Positions 44,084 through 50,954 of a stretch of 64,000 bases of DNA are shown here, one piece after another. The position numbers and the translations under genes were made by a program. Every line of letters begins with the position of its first letter. The stretch's first letter is position 1. The DNA comes from a bacterium. GTDB lineage: Bacteria > Sysuimicrobiota > Sysuimicrobiia > Sysuimicrobiales > Segetimicrobiaceae. The notes below the pieces were generated by a model that worked only from the letters and a program-made list of their open reading frames with translations, searched no databases and was not told where the DNA came from. The stretch spans positions 1 to 64,000 of the forward strand of contig DASSJF010000059.1 in the NCBI GenBank assembly GCA_035691305.1. Direction: 5' to 3'.

Positions 44084-44859
44084 TGGTGGGGGACGGGGTC
44101 GAGACCGGCTCGACGCGCGCGGGTCCGCGGGAGGCGCCGGCCGCGACGGTCGTGGTGCCGACGTACAACGAGCGCGACACGATCGCGGAGCTCCTGCGCC
44201 GGGTTGCGCGCGCGGCCGCCGGCGGCCTCTCCGCGTGCGAAGTGCTCGTGGTCGACGATTCGTCGCCGGACGGCACCGGGCAGGTTGCCGCCGGGGTGGC
44301 CGCCGAACTCCAGGACGTTCTCTCGATCCTCGTGATCACGCGGCCCGGCAAGAGCGGACTGGCGTCGGCCGTCCTCGAGGGCGTCCGGCGGGCGCAGGGT
44401 CACGTCATCGTCGTGATGGACAGCGATCTCTCGCATCCACCCGAAACCGTGCCCGCGCTGCTCGGGGCCGTCGCCGGGGGCGCCGACATCGCGGTCGGCT
44501 CCCGGTACGTCCGCGGCGGCGGCGTCCGGCGGTGGCCGTGGCGGCGGCGAATGATGAGCCGCGGCGCTACGTGGTTGGCCCGTGCCGTCCTCGGCGTCCG
44601 CGCCGCCGATCCGATGTCCGGATTTTTCGCCGCGCGGCGGGGTCTGTTCGACGACGCTCCGATCGTGGGCCTCGGATACAAGATCCTGCTCGAGCTGATC
44701 GTGCGGCACCCTGCGGCGGCCGTCGTGGAAGTGCCCTATGTGTTCAGCGAACGCGCCGGCGGCCGCAGCAAGCTGAACGCCGGCGAAGTCCTGAACTACC
44801 TGCGGCTCTTGATCCGCCTGCGCGTGCGTTCCGCCGGCGGAGGTGCCGCGACACCGTGA
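44083..44859 (+). CDS. GT2 family polyprenyl-phosphate glycosyltransferase (DPM1-like)
   Basis: About 258 residues from GTG 44083, which overlaps the previous stop (TAGTG) and has GGAGG 9 nt upstream; GTG 44086 also fits. GT-A fold motifs: TVVVPTYNERDTIAELLRRV, EVLVVDDSSPDGTGQVAAGV, VIVVMDSDLSHPPETVPALL, and DPMSGFFAARR with FSERAGGRSKLNAGEVLNYL. Enzymes of this type charge a lipid phosphate carrier with a sugar from a nucleotide donor. It likely makes the donor used by the GT39 enzyme just upstream. No C-terminal membrane helices are present. Confidence 0.9.
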   Translation: MVGDGVETGSTRAGPREAPAATVVVPTYNERDTIAELLRRVARAAAGGLSACEVLVVDDSSPDGTGQVAAGVAAELQDVLSILVITRPGKSGLASAVLEGVRRAQGHVIVVMDSDLSHPPETVPALLGAVAGGADIAVGSRYVRGGGVRRWPWRRRMMSRGATWLARAVLGVRAADPMSGFFAARRGLFDDAPIVGLGYKILLELIVRHPAAAVVEVPYVFSERAGGRSKLNAGEVLNYLRLLIRLRVRSAGGGAATP

Positions 44860-45776
44860 GCGTCGCGGCGCTTCTGATCCCGCTGCTCATCCTGGTCAGC
44901 GGCCTCGTCGCGCTGATCGGCAACGCGGTCGGCCGCGCCATCGGCCGCAGGCGGCTCACCCTGTTCGGGGTACGGCCGCGCTACACCGCGCAGATCGTCA
45001 CCGTGCTCACCGGGATGATGATCACCGTGGTCACCCTTGCGGTCGTGCTGGTCGCGAGCCAGGACGCGCGCCAGGCGCTGTTCCACCTGCAGGAGGTGCA
45101 GCAGCAGACCCGCGAGCTCGAGACCCAGATCGCGACGCAGCAGCGCGAGCTGCGCGCGCTCCAGGTCCGCGACATCATCTACCAGAACGACCAGGAAGTC
45201 CTCCGGACGGTGATCGACGGCCGGGATTCCCTGGACGACATCCGCCGCCGGGTGGAGACGTTCGTGGATCTCGCGTCGCGCGCGGCGCGGGAGCGCGGCG
45301 CGGCCCCGGGCACGGACGGCGCGACCATCATCATCTCGCCGCCGGGGCTGACGGCGGACGTGATCGCGCGTGACATCGCCGAGCGGGCACAGCGGATGGC
45401 GGTCCGCATGATCGCGAGCGAAAACACCGTGCGCGGCCTGCCGGTCCACGCGACGGTGCTCGTGTTTCCCAACGCGGTCGTGTTCAAGGAAGGGGCGACG
45501 ATCGCGAGCGCCCAGGTCAACGGCCGCGACGCGCGGGCACAGATCGAGGCGGCCCTGGTCGATCTCGCCGCCCGGACGGCCGCGGAGGCCAAGCGTCGGG
45601 GTGTTCTCTCGCCGCCGTTCGCGCTCACGACCAGTCCGATCGACGTGCGTCTTGATCCTGCGGTGGTGCTGGAAACCGTCGACCGCATCAAGACGGCGGC
45701 CGCGGTCACGGGTGTCCGGGCCGTCGCGCTGATCGACACGTACACAGTAGGGCCGCTCGTCATCACCTTTCGATGA
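44856..45776 (+). CDS. DUF3084 domain membrane-anchored coiled-coil protein
   Basis: 306 residues, GTG 44856 overlapping the previous stop (GTGA). Two N-terminal membrane helices (ALLIPLLILVSGLVALIG and TVLTGMMITVVTLAVVLVAS) flank a basic loop with LTLFGVRPRY. A coiled coil follows (ALFHLQEVQQQTRELETQIA, about residues 65-115), then a mixed domain with VFPNAVVFKEGATIASAQVN and an ending near VGPLVITFR. DUF3084 proteins are common in Cyanobacteria; function unknown. Being last in the LPS block suggests an envelope role. Confidence 0.82.
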   Translation: MSVAALLIPLLILVSGLVALIGNAVGRAIGRRRLTLFGVRPRYTAQIVTVLTGMMITVVTLAVVLVASQDARQALFHLQEVQQQTRELETQIATQQRELRALQVRDIIYQNDQEVLRTVIDGRDSLDDIRRRVETFVDLASRAARERGAAPGTDGATIIISPPGLTADVIARDIAERAQRMAVRMIASENTVRGLPVHATVLVFPNAVVFKEGATIASAQVNGRDARAQIEAALVDLAARTAAEAKRRGVLSPPFALTTSPIDVRLDPAVVLETVDRIKTAAAVTGVRAVALIDTYTVGPLVITFR

Positions 45777-45786
45777 GGGCGGCCGG

Positions 45787-46200
45787 GTGACGGTGCTCGG
45801 TATCGATCCTGGGCGGGACAAGTGCGGTCTTGCCGTCTGCGAGCCGGGGAAGGTGCTGGCGCGGGCGATCGTGCCGCCCTCCGACGTGCCGCGGAGGGTT
45901 CTGGCCTGGGCGGCGGAGCGCGGGATCGACGCTATCGTTGTCGGCGGAGGGACCGGGTCGAGGCAGGTTATTGCGGCGCTCGCCGGCCTCGCCGCGTCCG
46001 GGCGCCTGCCAGATATCGCCTCGGAAGAGGAGCGCGACAGCACGCTGACGGCCCGACGCCGGTACTTCGAAGACCATCCGCCTCGCGGGTGGCGGCGCTT
46101 CGTCCCTCGGTCATTTCAAGTTCCGGCCGAACCGTACGACGATTATGCCGCCGTGGTAATCGCGGAACGGTATCTTGCGAGAAAGTTGAGTAATATTTGA
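45787..46200 (+). CDS. RNase H-fold protein (RuvC/YqgF-like)
   Basis: 137 residues, GTG 45787. It opens with TVLGIDPGRDKCGLAVCEPG, the RuvC/YqgF RNase H-fold strand with its first catalytic Asp. IDAIVVGGGTGSRQVIAALA fits the second strand-helix unit, then EEERDSTLTARRRYFEDHPP and EPYDDYAAVVIAERYLARKL with two acidic residues. It could process nucleic acid, like Holliday-junction or pre-16S rRNA nucleases, but it is neither a clear RuvC nor a clear YqgF. It follows DUF3084 as the last gene of the long operon. Confidence 0.75.
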   Translation: MTVLGIDPGRDKCGLAVCEPGKVLARAIVPPSDVPRRVLAWAAERGIDAIVVGGGTGSRQVIAALAGLAASGRLPDIASEEERDSTLTARRRYFEDHPPRGWRRFVPRSFQVPAEPYDDYAAVVIAERYLARKLSNI

Positions 46201-46216
46201 TGCAATAAATTGCATC
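46199..46216. promoter_or_regulatory. Operator-like palindrome upstream of the SLH porin promoter
   Basis: GATGCAATAAATTGCATC is an inverted repeat with 8-bp arms and a 2-nt centre, AT-rich in a GC-rich genome. It starts at the stop codon of the preceding gene and lies 30 bp upstream of the -35 element. It could bind a dimeric regulator. Confidence 0.5.
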
Positions 46217-46222
46217 TATCCG

Positions 46223-46236
46223 ATCGAATGTTCGAT
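46223..46236. promoter_or_regulatory. Second operator-like palindrome
   Basis: ATCGAATGTTCGAT, 6-bp arms around TG, lies 10 bp upstream of the -35 element. Its spacing does not match the SOS box at 6984, so a different regulator is expected. Confidence 0.45.
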
Positions 46237-46246
46237 ACGACGGGGG

Positions 46247-46276
46247 TTGTAAATGCTTTTCAGGTCCTGCTACTAT
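46247..46276 (+). promoter_or_regulatory. Extended -10 promoter for the SLH-domain porin
   Basis: TTGTAA (46247-46252) and TACTAT (46271-46276) with an 18-nt spacer, plus TG at 46268-46269 giving a TGn extended -10. Transcription from near 46283 would leave a 5' leader of about 340 nt before ATG 46626. Confidence 0.65.
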
Positions 46277-46282
46277 TGAAGG

Positions 46283-46625
46283 CGCCTCAATATCTTGCAG
46301 GATATTAGGTGATACTGTCGTAGATCGACACGGATATAGCCGGACTCGGGCCAACGGCTTAGTCCTTCTGAGTCGGAGGGCCATCCGGCGGATCTAGTTT
46401 TGTCTTGCTTTTCAGTCTTGGCTCTAAGTTGTCACCCGGTCCGAGCGGCCAAAAAGGTCGTGCCGGGTCTCGTCCGGAGAGGAGGGGCGGCACAACGGGA
46501 CGGGGCCGGGAGCGGGTGGACACGCGGGTGCTGGTCAGGGACGGACGGCACGAGAAAACACGGTCACTCGAGCCCGATGCCTCTGCCCAGCCCCGACATC
46601 ACAGCAGCAAGGGGGAATGGGTAGC
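46283..46625 (+). promoter_or_regulatory. Long, probably structured 5' leader of the SLH-domain porin
   Basis: This stretch has no convincing gene. Hairpins can be drawn: 46289-46294 with 46301-46306 (AATATC/GATATT, flanked by CCT/AGG); 46316-46320 with 46326-46330 (TGTCG/CGACA); and a larger element closed by GCCGGA (46339-46344) with TCCGGC (46384-46389), which encloses GACTC/GAGTC. A T-rich run (46397-46420) follows. The second half (46441-46600) is purine- and G-rich without clear structure. It does not match a riboswitch class that I recognise. It may control porin synthesis. Confidence 0.5.
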
Positions 46626-48332
46626 ATGAGACATATCGCGGTTGCAGTAGCGGCCGCGGTCATGTTTGCGATGGTTGCCCCCGCCTTTGCTCAGCCGTTC
46701 GCGGACGTGCCCACGAACCACTGGGCATACGACGCGATCGCGGAGTTGGCGGCGAAAGGTCTCGTCGAGGGCTATCCCGACGGGACTTTCAAGGGTGACC
46801 GCGCCATGACCCGGTACGAAATGGCCATGGTCGTTGCGCGCCTGCTGGCGCGGATCGAGAGCATCCAGATTCCCGCTCCCGCGCCCGCTCCGCAGGTGAC
46901 CAAAGCCGACCTGGACGCGTTGCAGCGGTTGATCAACGAGTTCCGGGCGGAACTCGCCGCGCTGGGCGTTCGAGTCACGGCGATCGAAGAGGAACTAAAC
47001 GCGATCAAGGCGCGGCTCGACAACGTCCGCATCAGCGGGAACTACCGGTTCCGGTACGACGGCGGGCCATCGGGGTCGGGCGCGAGCGTGAACGGCAACC
47101 CGCAGGCATTCGCCACCGATTCGGGTACGTCGCCCACGGTGTTCCGTGCGCGGCAGGGCATCAAGCTGATGTTTGACGGCAGCGTCGCCCCGGACATTCA
47201 TGCGATCATCGGCCTCGACCTGGCATCCGCCGGGACGAGCACACCCGGGACGTTCAACAGCTCCGCCGCGGGCGGCACTCCGCCCACCGTCACTCCCAAC
47301 TACATGCTCGCGGACCTGGCCGAACTCTACCTCGACTGGAACCATGCCTGGGGCTGGCCGCTTCGGATCCAGCTCGGCCGGATGGGTGGTATCCAGCAGG
47401 GCTTCGGCACGCTTCCCATGCAGTTCGGGCCCTTCGGCCTGCTCCTGAACACGAACAGCGATACCTACGAGGCCTCGACGAACGCCGCGGCCTGCGGCTG
47501 CCACCTGTTCGACGGCCTCCGGCTCTCGGGGAACATCCCGGCGTGGGCTGATTTCAACTGGCAGGCCGTCGTCGGCCGCATTCAGGGACCGAACGGCGGC
47601 AGCAGCTACTTCCTCGGTGAGGACGCCTACGGCGCCGATGCCAACATCCGGGTCATTCCGGGCCTCCGCGTCGGCGCATACTGGGTGGCCAACAATATCA
47701 ACTCCGCGTCCTCGGCGTTCGCGGCCGGCGCGACGAACGCGCTTTGGCACGTTTACGGTCCGGTCATTCCGATGGACAACCCGCCCACTTCGCGGTGTCC
47801 GGCGACGGCCACCGGCATCCAGTGCCCCGCGCTCGGCTCTGGCGGCGGCGGTTACGCGAGCTGGGACGTGGTGCCGGGAATCAAGCTTGACGGCGAGGTT
47901 GCCAGCTGGAACGACGGCGTGCTCGGCGGCAGCGACAGCGCGTACTACGTTGACGCCATCATTGACCTCGGCGCCATGACCGGCATCGGCCACAAGCTCG
48001 CGCTCACCCTGTCTTACGAGAACGCGGGTCAGAACTTCTACGCACCGTACCAGAACGACGCGGACTATGACATCTGCGGGTGCGTCGGTCCGGGCAACGC
48101 CCAGATGTTCACTGGCGACATTTCGTTCGACTTCACCGACCAGTGGGGCTTCCTCGGCGCGTACGAGACCGGCAACAACATCTCGAACGGCCAGGGCATC
48201 ACCGAGTGGCGGGTCGGGGTCGTCTACCGCTTCGCCCCCGGCGCGCGGATCTACACCCGGATGGAGAACCAGCGGATCAACGGCGTCTCGCAGTACACGT
48301 TGTACCGCTCGCAGCTCGACTACACGTTCTAG
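46626..48332 (+). CDS. SLH-domain outer-membrane porin (OmpM/SlpA-like)
   Basis: 568 residues from ATG 46626; AAGGGGGA ends 9 nt before it, while ATG 46617 would be too close. Signal peptide (about 1-22, ending AFAQ), then one SLH domain: PFADVPTNHWAYDAIAELAA and GYPDGTFKGDRAMTRYEMAM. A coiled coil follows (LQRLINEFRAELAALGVRVT, about 95-135), then a beta-barrel of about 430 residues ending with a C-terminal aromatic, SQLDYTF. Such proteins tether the outer membrane to the cell wall in diderm Terrabacteria. It has its own promoter, long leader and terminator, typical of an abundant protein. Confidence 0.92.
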   Translation: MRHIAVAVAAAVMFAMVAPAFAQPFADVPTNHWAYDAIAELAAKGLVEGYPDGTFKGDRAMTRYEMAMVVARLLARIESIQIPAPAPAPQVTKADLDALQRLINEFRAELAALGVRVTAIEEELNAIKARLDNVRISGNYRFRYDGGPSGSGASVNGNPQAFATDSGTSPTVFRARQGIKLMFDGSVAPDIHAIIGLDLASAGTSTPGTFNSSAAGGTPPTVTPNYMLADLAELYLDWNHAWGWPLRIQLGRMGGIQQGFGTLPMQFGPFGLLLNTNSDTYEASTNAAACGCHLFDGLRLSGNIPAWADFNWQAVVGRIQGPNGGSSYFLGEDAYGADANIRVIPGLRVGAYWVANNINSASSAFAAGATNALWHVYGPVIPMDNPPTSRCPATATGIQCPALGSGGGGYASWDVVPGIKLDGEVASWNDGVLGGSDSAYYVDAIIDLGAMTGIGHKLALTLSYENAGQNFYAPYQNDADYDICGCVGPGNAQMFTGDISFDFTDQWGFLGAYETGNNISNGQGITEWRVGVVYRFAPGARIYTRMENQRINGVSQYTLYRSQLDYTF

Positions 48333-48360
48333 CCCGTCCGCAACACGGTTCGGTTCGACC

Positions 48361-48399
48361 GGTGGCCCCCCCGATCCCGGAGGGGGCCACCCGGTTTTT
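48361..48399 (+). terminator. Intrinsic terminator of the SLH porin gene
   Basis: Perfect 10-bp stem GGTGGCCCCC (48361-48370) with GGGGGCCACC (48382-48391), 11-nt loop, followed by CGGTTTTTC. It is 28 nt after the porin stop. Confidence 0.9.
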
Positions 48400-48492
48400 C
48401 AAGACAACCTCCACGCGACGCCCCATGATGGGACGCGTTCGTCTCGCGGATGGACTATACTGTAGGTGGATCGTTTCCTGGAGGTGCACACG

Positions 48493-48789
48493 ATGCGGGG
48501 GCAGGCCGCCAGAGTCTTGCTATTCGTCGCGCTGTTGTCGGTGCTGGCCGCGGACATCAGCGTAGGCTGCGGCAGCAAAGCCTACGTCTTCGGACCCGTC
48601 GAGCAGAAGTACAGCACCGGCGCCGACGATGCGGACCGGATGATCATGGTGGGGGGGCAGACCTATCTGGTGCCGCCGCCCTTCTACTCGGCGATTTCTG
48701 TGGGCGACACCGTGAAGTACAACGGATCGAAATGGGCGATCGTCAAAACCGCCGACGGCCGGCCGGTCCCGGCGCAGTACGCGCCGTAG
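48493..48789 (+). CDS. Small exported protein, unknown function
   Basis: 98 residues from ATG 48493, GGAGG 8 nt upstream (48480-48484). A signal peptide (VLLFVALLSVLAADISVGCG) contains a Cys that could be a lipid site, though VGC is preceded by Ser and the lipobox is imperfect. The mature part has two short repeats of a strand pattern, MIMVGGQTYLVPPPFYSAIS and VGDTVKYNGSKWAIVKTADG, suggesting a small beta domain of SH3-like size. A TATACT -10-like hexamer lies at 48456-48461 without a clear -35. Confidence 0.7.
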   Translation: MRGQAARVLLFVALLSVLAADISVGCGSKAYVFGPVEQKYSTGADDADRMIMVGGQTYLVPPPFYSAISVGDTVKYNGSKWAIVKTADGRPVPAQYAP

Positions 48790-48794
48790 GAACG

Positions 48795-49424
48795 GTGGCG
48801 CGCCGCGTGGGGCATCTTCGCCGGGTCGCGGGGCTCTGTTTCGTCGTCGCGGCGGCGGCGCTGGCCGGCGTGCCCGCGGCGCGGGCCGCGGATCGGACCG
48901 TCGCGGTGGCGCTGTTCTACGCGCCGACACCGCTTACCACGTACGTCGGGGTCGTTCCCGAGGAATACGCAAGCGCGGCGCTGTCGGACCGTCTCGCGGC
49001 GGCTTCGGGCGGACATTTCTCCGTCGTGCCACCGGCCCGGGTCCGCGTCGAGGAGGCGGCGCTGCGCTGGCGGGGGGCGGACGCGCTGCGCTTCGCCAGG
49101 TTGGGCGAGCTCGCCCGCGCCGCCGGCGCGGACCGGCTGGTCGTGGGATGGATCCAATCCCTCGTTCTCGACCGCCTCGGCGGCGGGATGGGAACCGACT
49201 TCAGCGCCGGCGGCGACGGGGGCGGCGCGCTCGACGGCATGGCGGTCGTGACCGTGCAGATCTTCGACGCCCCTCAGGGGCGCATCGTGTATGAGGGGCG
49301 GGTGACGGGGTACGCGGTGGGCGCTGCGGCGTCCCGTGTCGTTGAAGCGACGCTCGACGACGCGGCCCGTCGCGGCGCCGCTCAACTGGCCGGTCCGCTC
49401 ACGGCGGCGCCCGGAGGAACCTAG
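48795..49424 (+). CDS. Exported protein of unknown function
   Basis: About 209 residues from GTG 48795, 5 nt after the preceding gene. Signal peptide about residues 10-34 (GLCFVVAAAALAGVPAARAA). The mature part alternates strands and helices: VAVALFYAPTPLTTYVGVVP, YASAALSDRLAAASGGHFSV, ADRLVVGWIQSLVLDRLGGG, VVTVQIFDAPQGRIVYEGRV. The pattern resembles periplasmic proteins that build a complex from a low-level signal, but no family was recognised. It probably forms an operon with the small exported protein before it. Confidence 0.7.
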   Translation: MARRVGHLRRVAGLCFVVAAAALAGVPAARAADRTVAVALFYAPTPLTTYVGVVPEEYASAALSDRLAAASGGHFSVVPPARVRVEEAALRWRGADALRFARLGELARAAGADRLVVGWIQSLVLDRLGGGMGTDFSAGGDGGGALDGMAVVTVQIFDAPQGRIVYEGRVTGYAVGAAASRVVEATLDDAARRGAAQLAGPLTAAPGGT

Positions 49425-49441
49425 AGGGCCCCGGCTCTGCG

Positions 49442-50173
49442 CTAACCGCGTCCCCCGCCGCCCATCTGCCGGAGAATCTCCTCGGCAGCGGCGCGTGAGT
49501 CGCGGGCGCGGGTGATCGCCCGTCCGACGACGAGCATGTCCGCGCCGGCCGCGATCGCCGCGGCCGGCGTCTCGGTGCGCCGCTGATCGTCGCGATCGCT
49601 GCCTTCCGGTCGGATGCCGGGAGTGACGATGAGAAAGTCGGGGCCGCACGCCTTCCGCACCGCCGCCGCGTCGAGCGGCGAGGCGACGACGCCGTCGAGC
49701 CCCCCGACCTGCGCCAGCCGCGCGAGGCGAAGAGCTTCCGCGGCCGGGTCTCCCTTTACGCCGATCTCCTCGAGGGTGGCGGCGTCATCGCTGGTCAGCA
49801 GCGTGACCCCGATGACCCGCATGCGCCCGCTCGGGCCGGGCGGCGCTTCGCGTGCCGCGCGTGACGCGGCCTCGAGCATCGCGCGCCCGCCGAGGGCGTG
49901 CACGTTGCAGAGCGAAGCCCCGAGACGCGCGGCGGCCTCGACGCCCGCGGCGACGGTCGAGGGAATGTCGTGAAACTTCAGGTCGAGAAAGATTTCACCG
50001 CGCCGGCGGATCGCGGCCACCGCGGCGGGCCCCGCCGCGGTGAACAGGTGCGGGCCGATCTTGAACCACCGCACGGCGCCGGCCAGCAGGTCCGCGAGCG
50101 CCTCCGCCTCGGGGAGCGACGGCGTGTCGAGGGCGACGATCAGCCGGTCGCGCGGATCGGTGCGGCGTTCCAT
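49442..50173 (-). CDS. pyrF: Orotidine-5'-phosphate decarboxylase
   Basis: About 243 residues reading leftwards from ATG 50173. Last step of UMP synthesis. Motifs of the type 1 enzyme: RLIVALDTPSLPEAEALADL, WFKIGPHLFTAAGPAAVAAI, the catalytic FLDLKFHDIPSTVAAGVEAA (Lys and Asp pair), VIGVTLLTSDD, GVVASPLDAAAVRKA, and LIVTPGIRPEGSDRDDQRR with the phosphate-binding loop VVGRAITRA. A TATACT box ends 7 nt before the ATG, so the mRNA may be leaderless. It converges with the preceding + strand genes. Confidence 0.95.
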   Translation of the reverse strand: MERRTDPRDRLIVALDTPSLPEAEALADLLAGAVRWFKIGPHLFTAAGPAAVAAIRRRGEIFLDLKFHDIPSTVAAGVEAAARLGASLCNVHALGGRAMLEAASRAAREAPPGPSGRMRVIGVTLLTSDDAATLEEIGVKGDPAAEALRLARLAQVGGLDGVVASPLDAAAVRKACGPDFLIVTPGIRPEGSDRDDQRRTETPAAAIAAGADMLVVGRAITRARDSRAAAEEILRQMGGGGRG

Positions 50174-50180
50174 CTCCGCC

Positions 50181-50186
50181 AGTATA
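50181..50186 (-). promoter_or_regulatory. -10 element of pyrF, suggesting a leaderless transcript
   Basis: On the - strand TATACT ends 7 nt before ATG 50173, placing the start site at or very near the A of the start codon. No good -35 was found. Confidence 0.4.
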
Positions 50187-50228
50187 CCGCGGCGACTCCG
50201 GCGGTAGTTGCACACCGGCACGCTTCGA

Positions 50229-50257
50229 TTGACATCCGCGAACGTCCGTCCTATAAT
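50229..50257 (+). promoter_or_regulatory. Perfect consensus promoter for hpt
   Basis: TTGACA (50229-50234), 17-nt spacer, TATAAT (50252-50257). Both hexamers are exact, which is rare in a genome this GC-rich. The start site should be near 50264, giving a leader of about 70 nt before GTG 50335. It drives the purine block. Confidence 0.9.
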
Positions 50258-50334
50258 CCAGAAAATTACCCGGGGCCGTGCACGCGGTTCCTGTGTACGT
50301 GTTTCCGGTTCCGCCGGGGGAGGGCCCGCATCGC

Positions 50335-50877
50335 GTGGGGCTGCTGGACGACGTCGCCGAGGTGCTGATCCGCGAGGATGAACTCGCGGAACGCATCGCG
50401 GACCTCGGACGGCAGATCAGCAGAGACTACGACGGCAAGACCCCGCTGTTCGTCGGCATTTTGAAGGGCGCGTCGCTGTTCCTCTCCGATCTGATCCGCC
50501 AGGTGTCCGTGCCGTGCATGCTCGACTTCATCGCGACGAGCGCGTACGGATCGGGCACCGAGAACTCCGGCATCGTCCGCATCCTGAAAGACCTCGACCA
50601 GACGATCGAAGGGCGCCACGTCGTGATCGTAGACGACATCATCGACACCGGTTTCACCATGGACTACCTGCTGGAGACGCTGAAGGCGCGGTATCCTGCG
50701 AGCCTGCGCGTGTGTGCGCTGCTCGACAAGGTGACGCGACGGCGGCGCCACGTGCCGATCGACTACCGCGGGTTCGAGATTCCGGACAAGTTCGTCGTCG
50801 GATACGGCCTCGACTACGCCGGCATCTACCGGAATCTGCCCTTTATTTGTGTCCTGAAGCCCGAGGTGTACACGTGA
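50335..50877 (+). CDS. hpt: Hypoxanthine phosphoribosyltransferase
   Basis: About 180 residues from GTG 50335, with GGGGGAGGG upstream (50316-50323). An upstream GTG at 50278 would add 19 residues not seen in the family. It salvages hypoxanthine or guanine with PRPP. Motifs: VLIREDELAERIADLGRQIS, GKTPLFVGILKGASLFLSDL, the PRPP loop VVIVDDIIDTGFTMDYLLET, and IPDKFVVGYGLDYAGIYRNL. The substrate comes from prs at 16 kb. It is followed by guaB3 and guaA, so purine salvage and GMP synthesis are grouped. Confidence 0.95.
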   Translation: MGLLDDVAEVLIREDELAERIADLGRQISRDYDGKTPLFVGILKGASLFLSDLIRQVSVPCMLDFIATSAYGSGTENSGIVRILKDLDQTIEGRHVVIVDDIIDTGFTMDYLLETLKARYPASLRVCALLDKVTRRRRHVPIDYRGFEIPDKFVVGYGLDYAGIYRNLPFICVLKPEVYT

Positions 50878-50885
50878 ACCGCCGA

Positions 50886-50939
50886 CGCCCCCGCCCCGCG
50901 GGGGCGCGATAGTTTCTCGGAGGCCCCGCGTAGACGGGG
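50886..50939 (+). other. Two GC hairpins between hpt and the IMP dehydrogenase gene
   Basis: Stem 1: CGCCCCCG (50886-50893) with CGGGGGCG (50899-50906), loop CCCCG, followed by CGATAGTTTCTC. Stem 2: CCCCG (50924-50928) with CGGGG (50935-50939). They may form a weak terminator or set the ratio of hpt to the downstream genes. Confidence 0.45.
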
Positions 50940-50954
50940 TGGGAGGGTGCAGGC

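Noticed and set aside
46223-46236. Second SOS box at the SLH porin promoter
   Set aside because: ATCGAATGTTCGAT has arms separated by 2 nt and lacks the CGAAC-N4-GTTCG spacing seen at 6987-7000.
46397-46430. A second promoter in the T-rich part of the porin leader
   Set aside because: TTGTCT at 46400 has no acceptable -10 at 16-18 nt; only weak TCTAAG is present.
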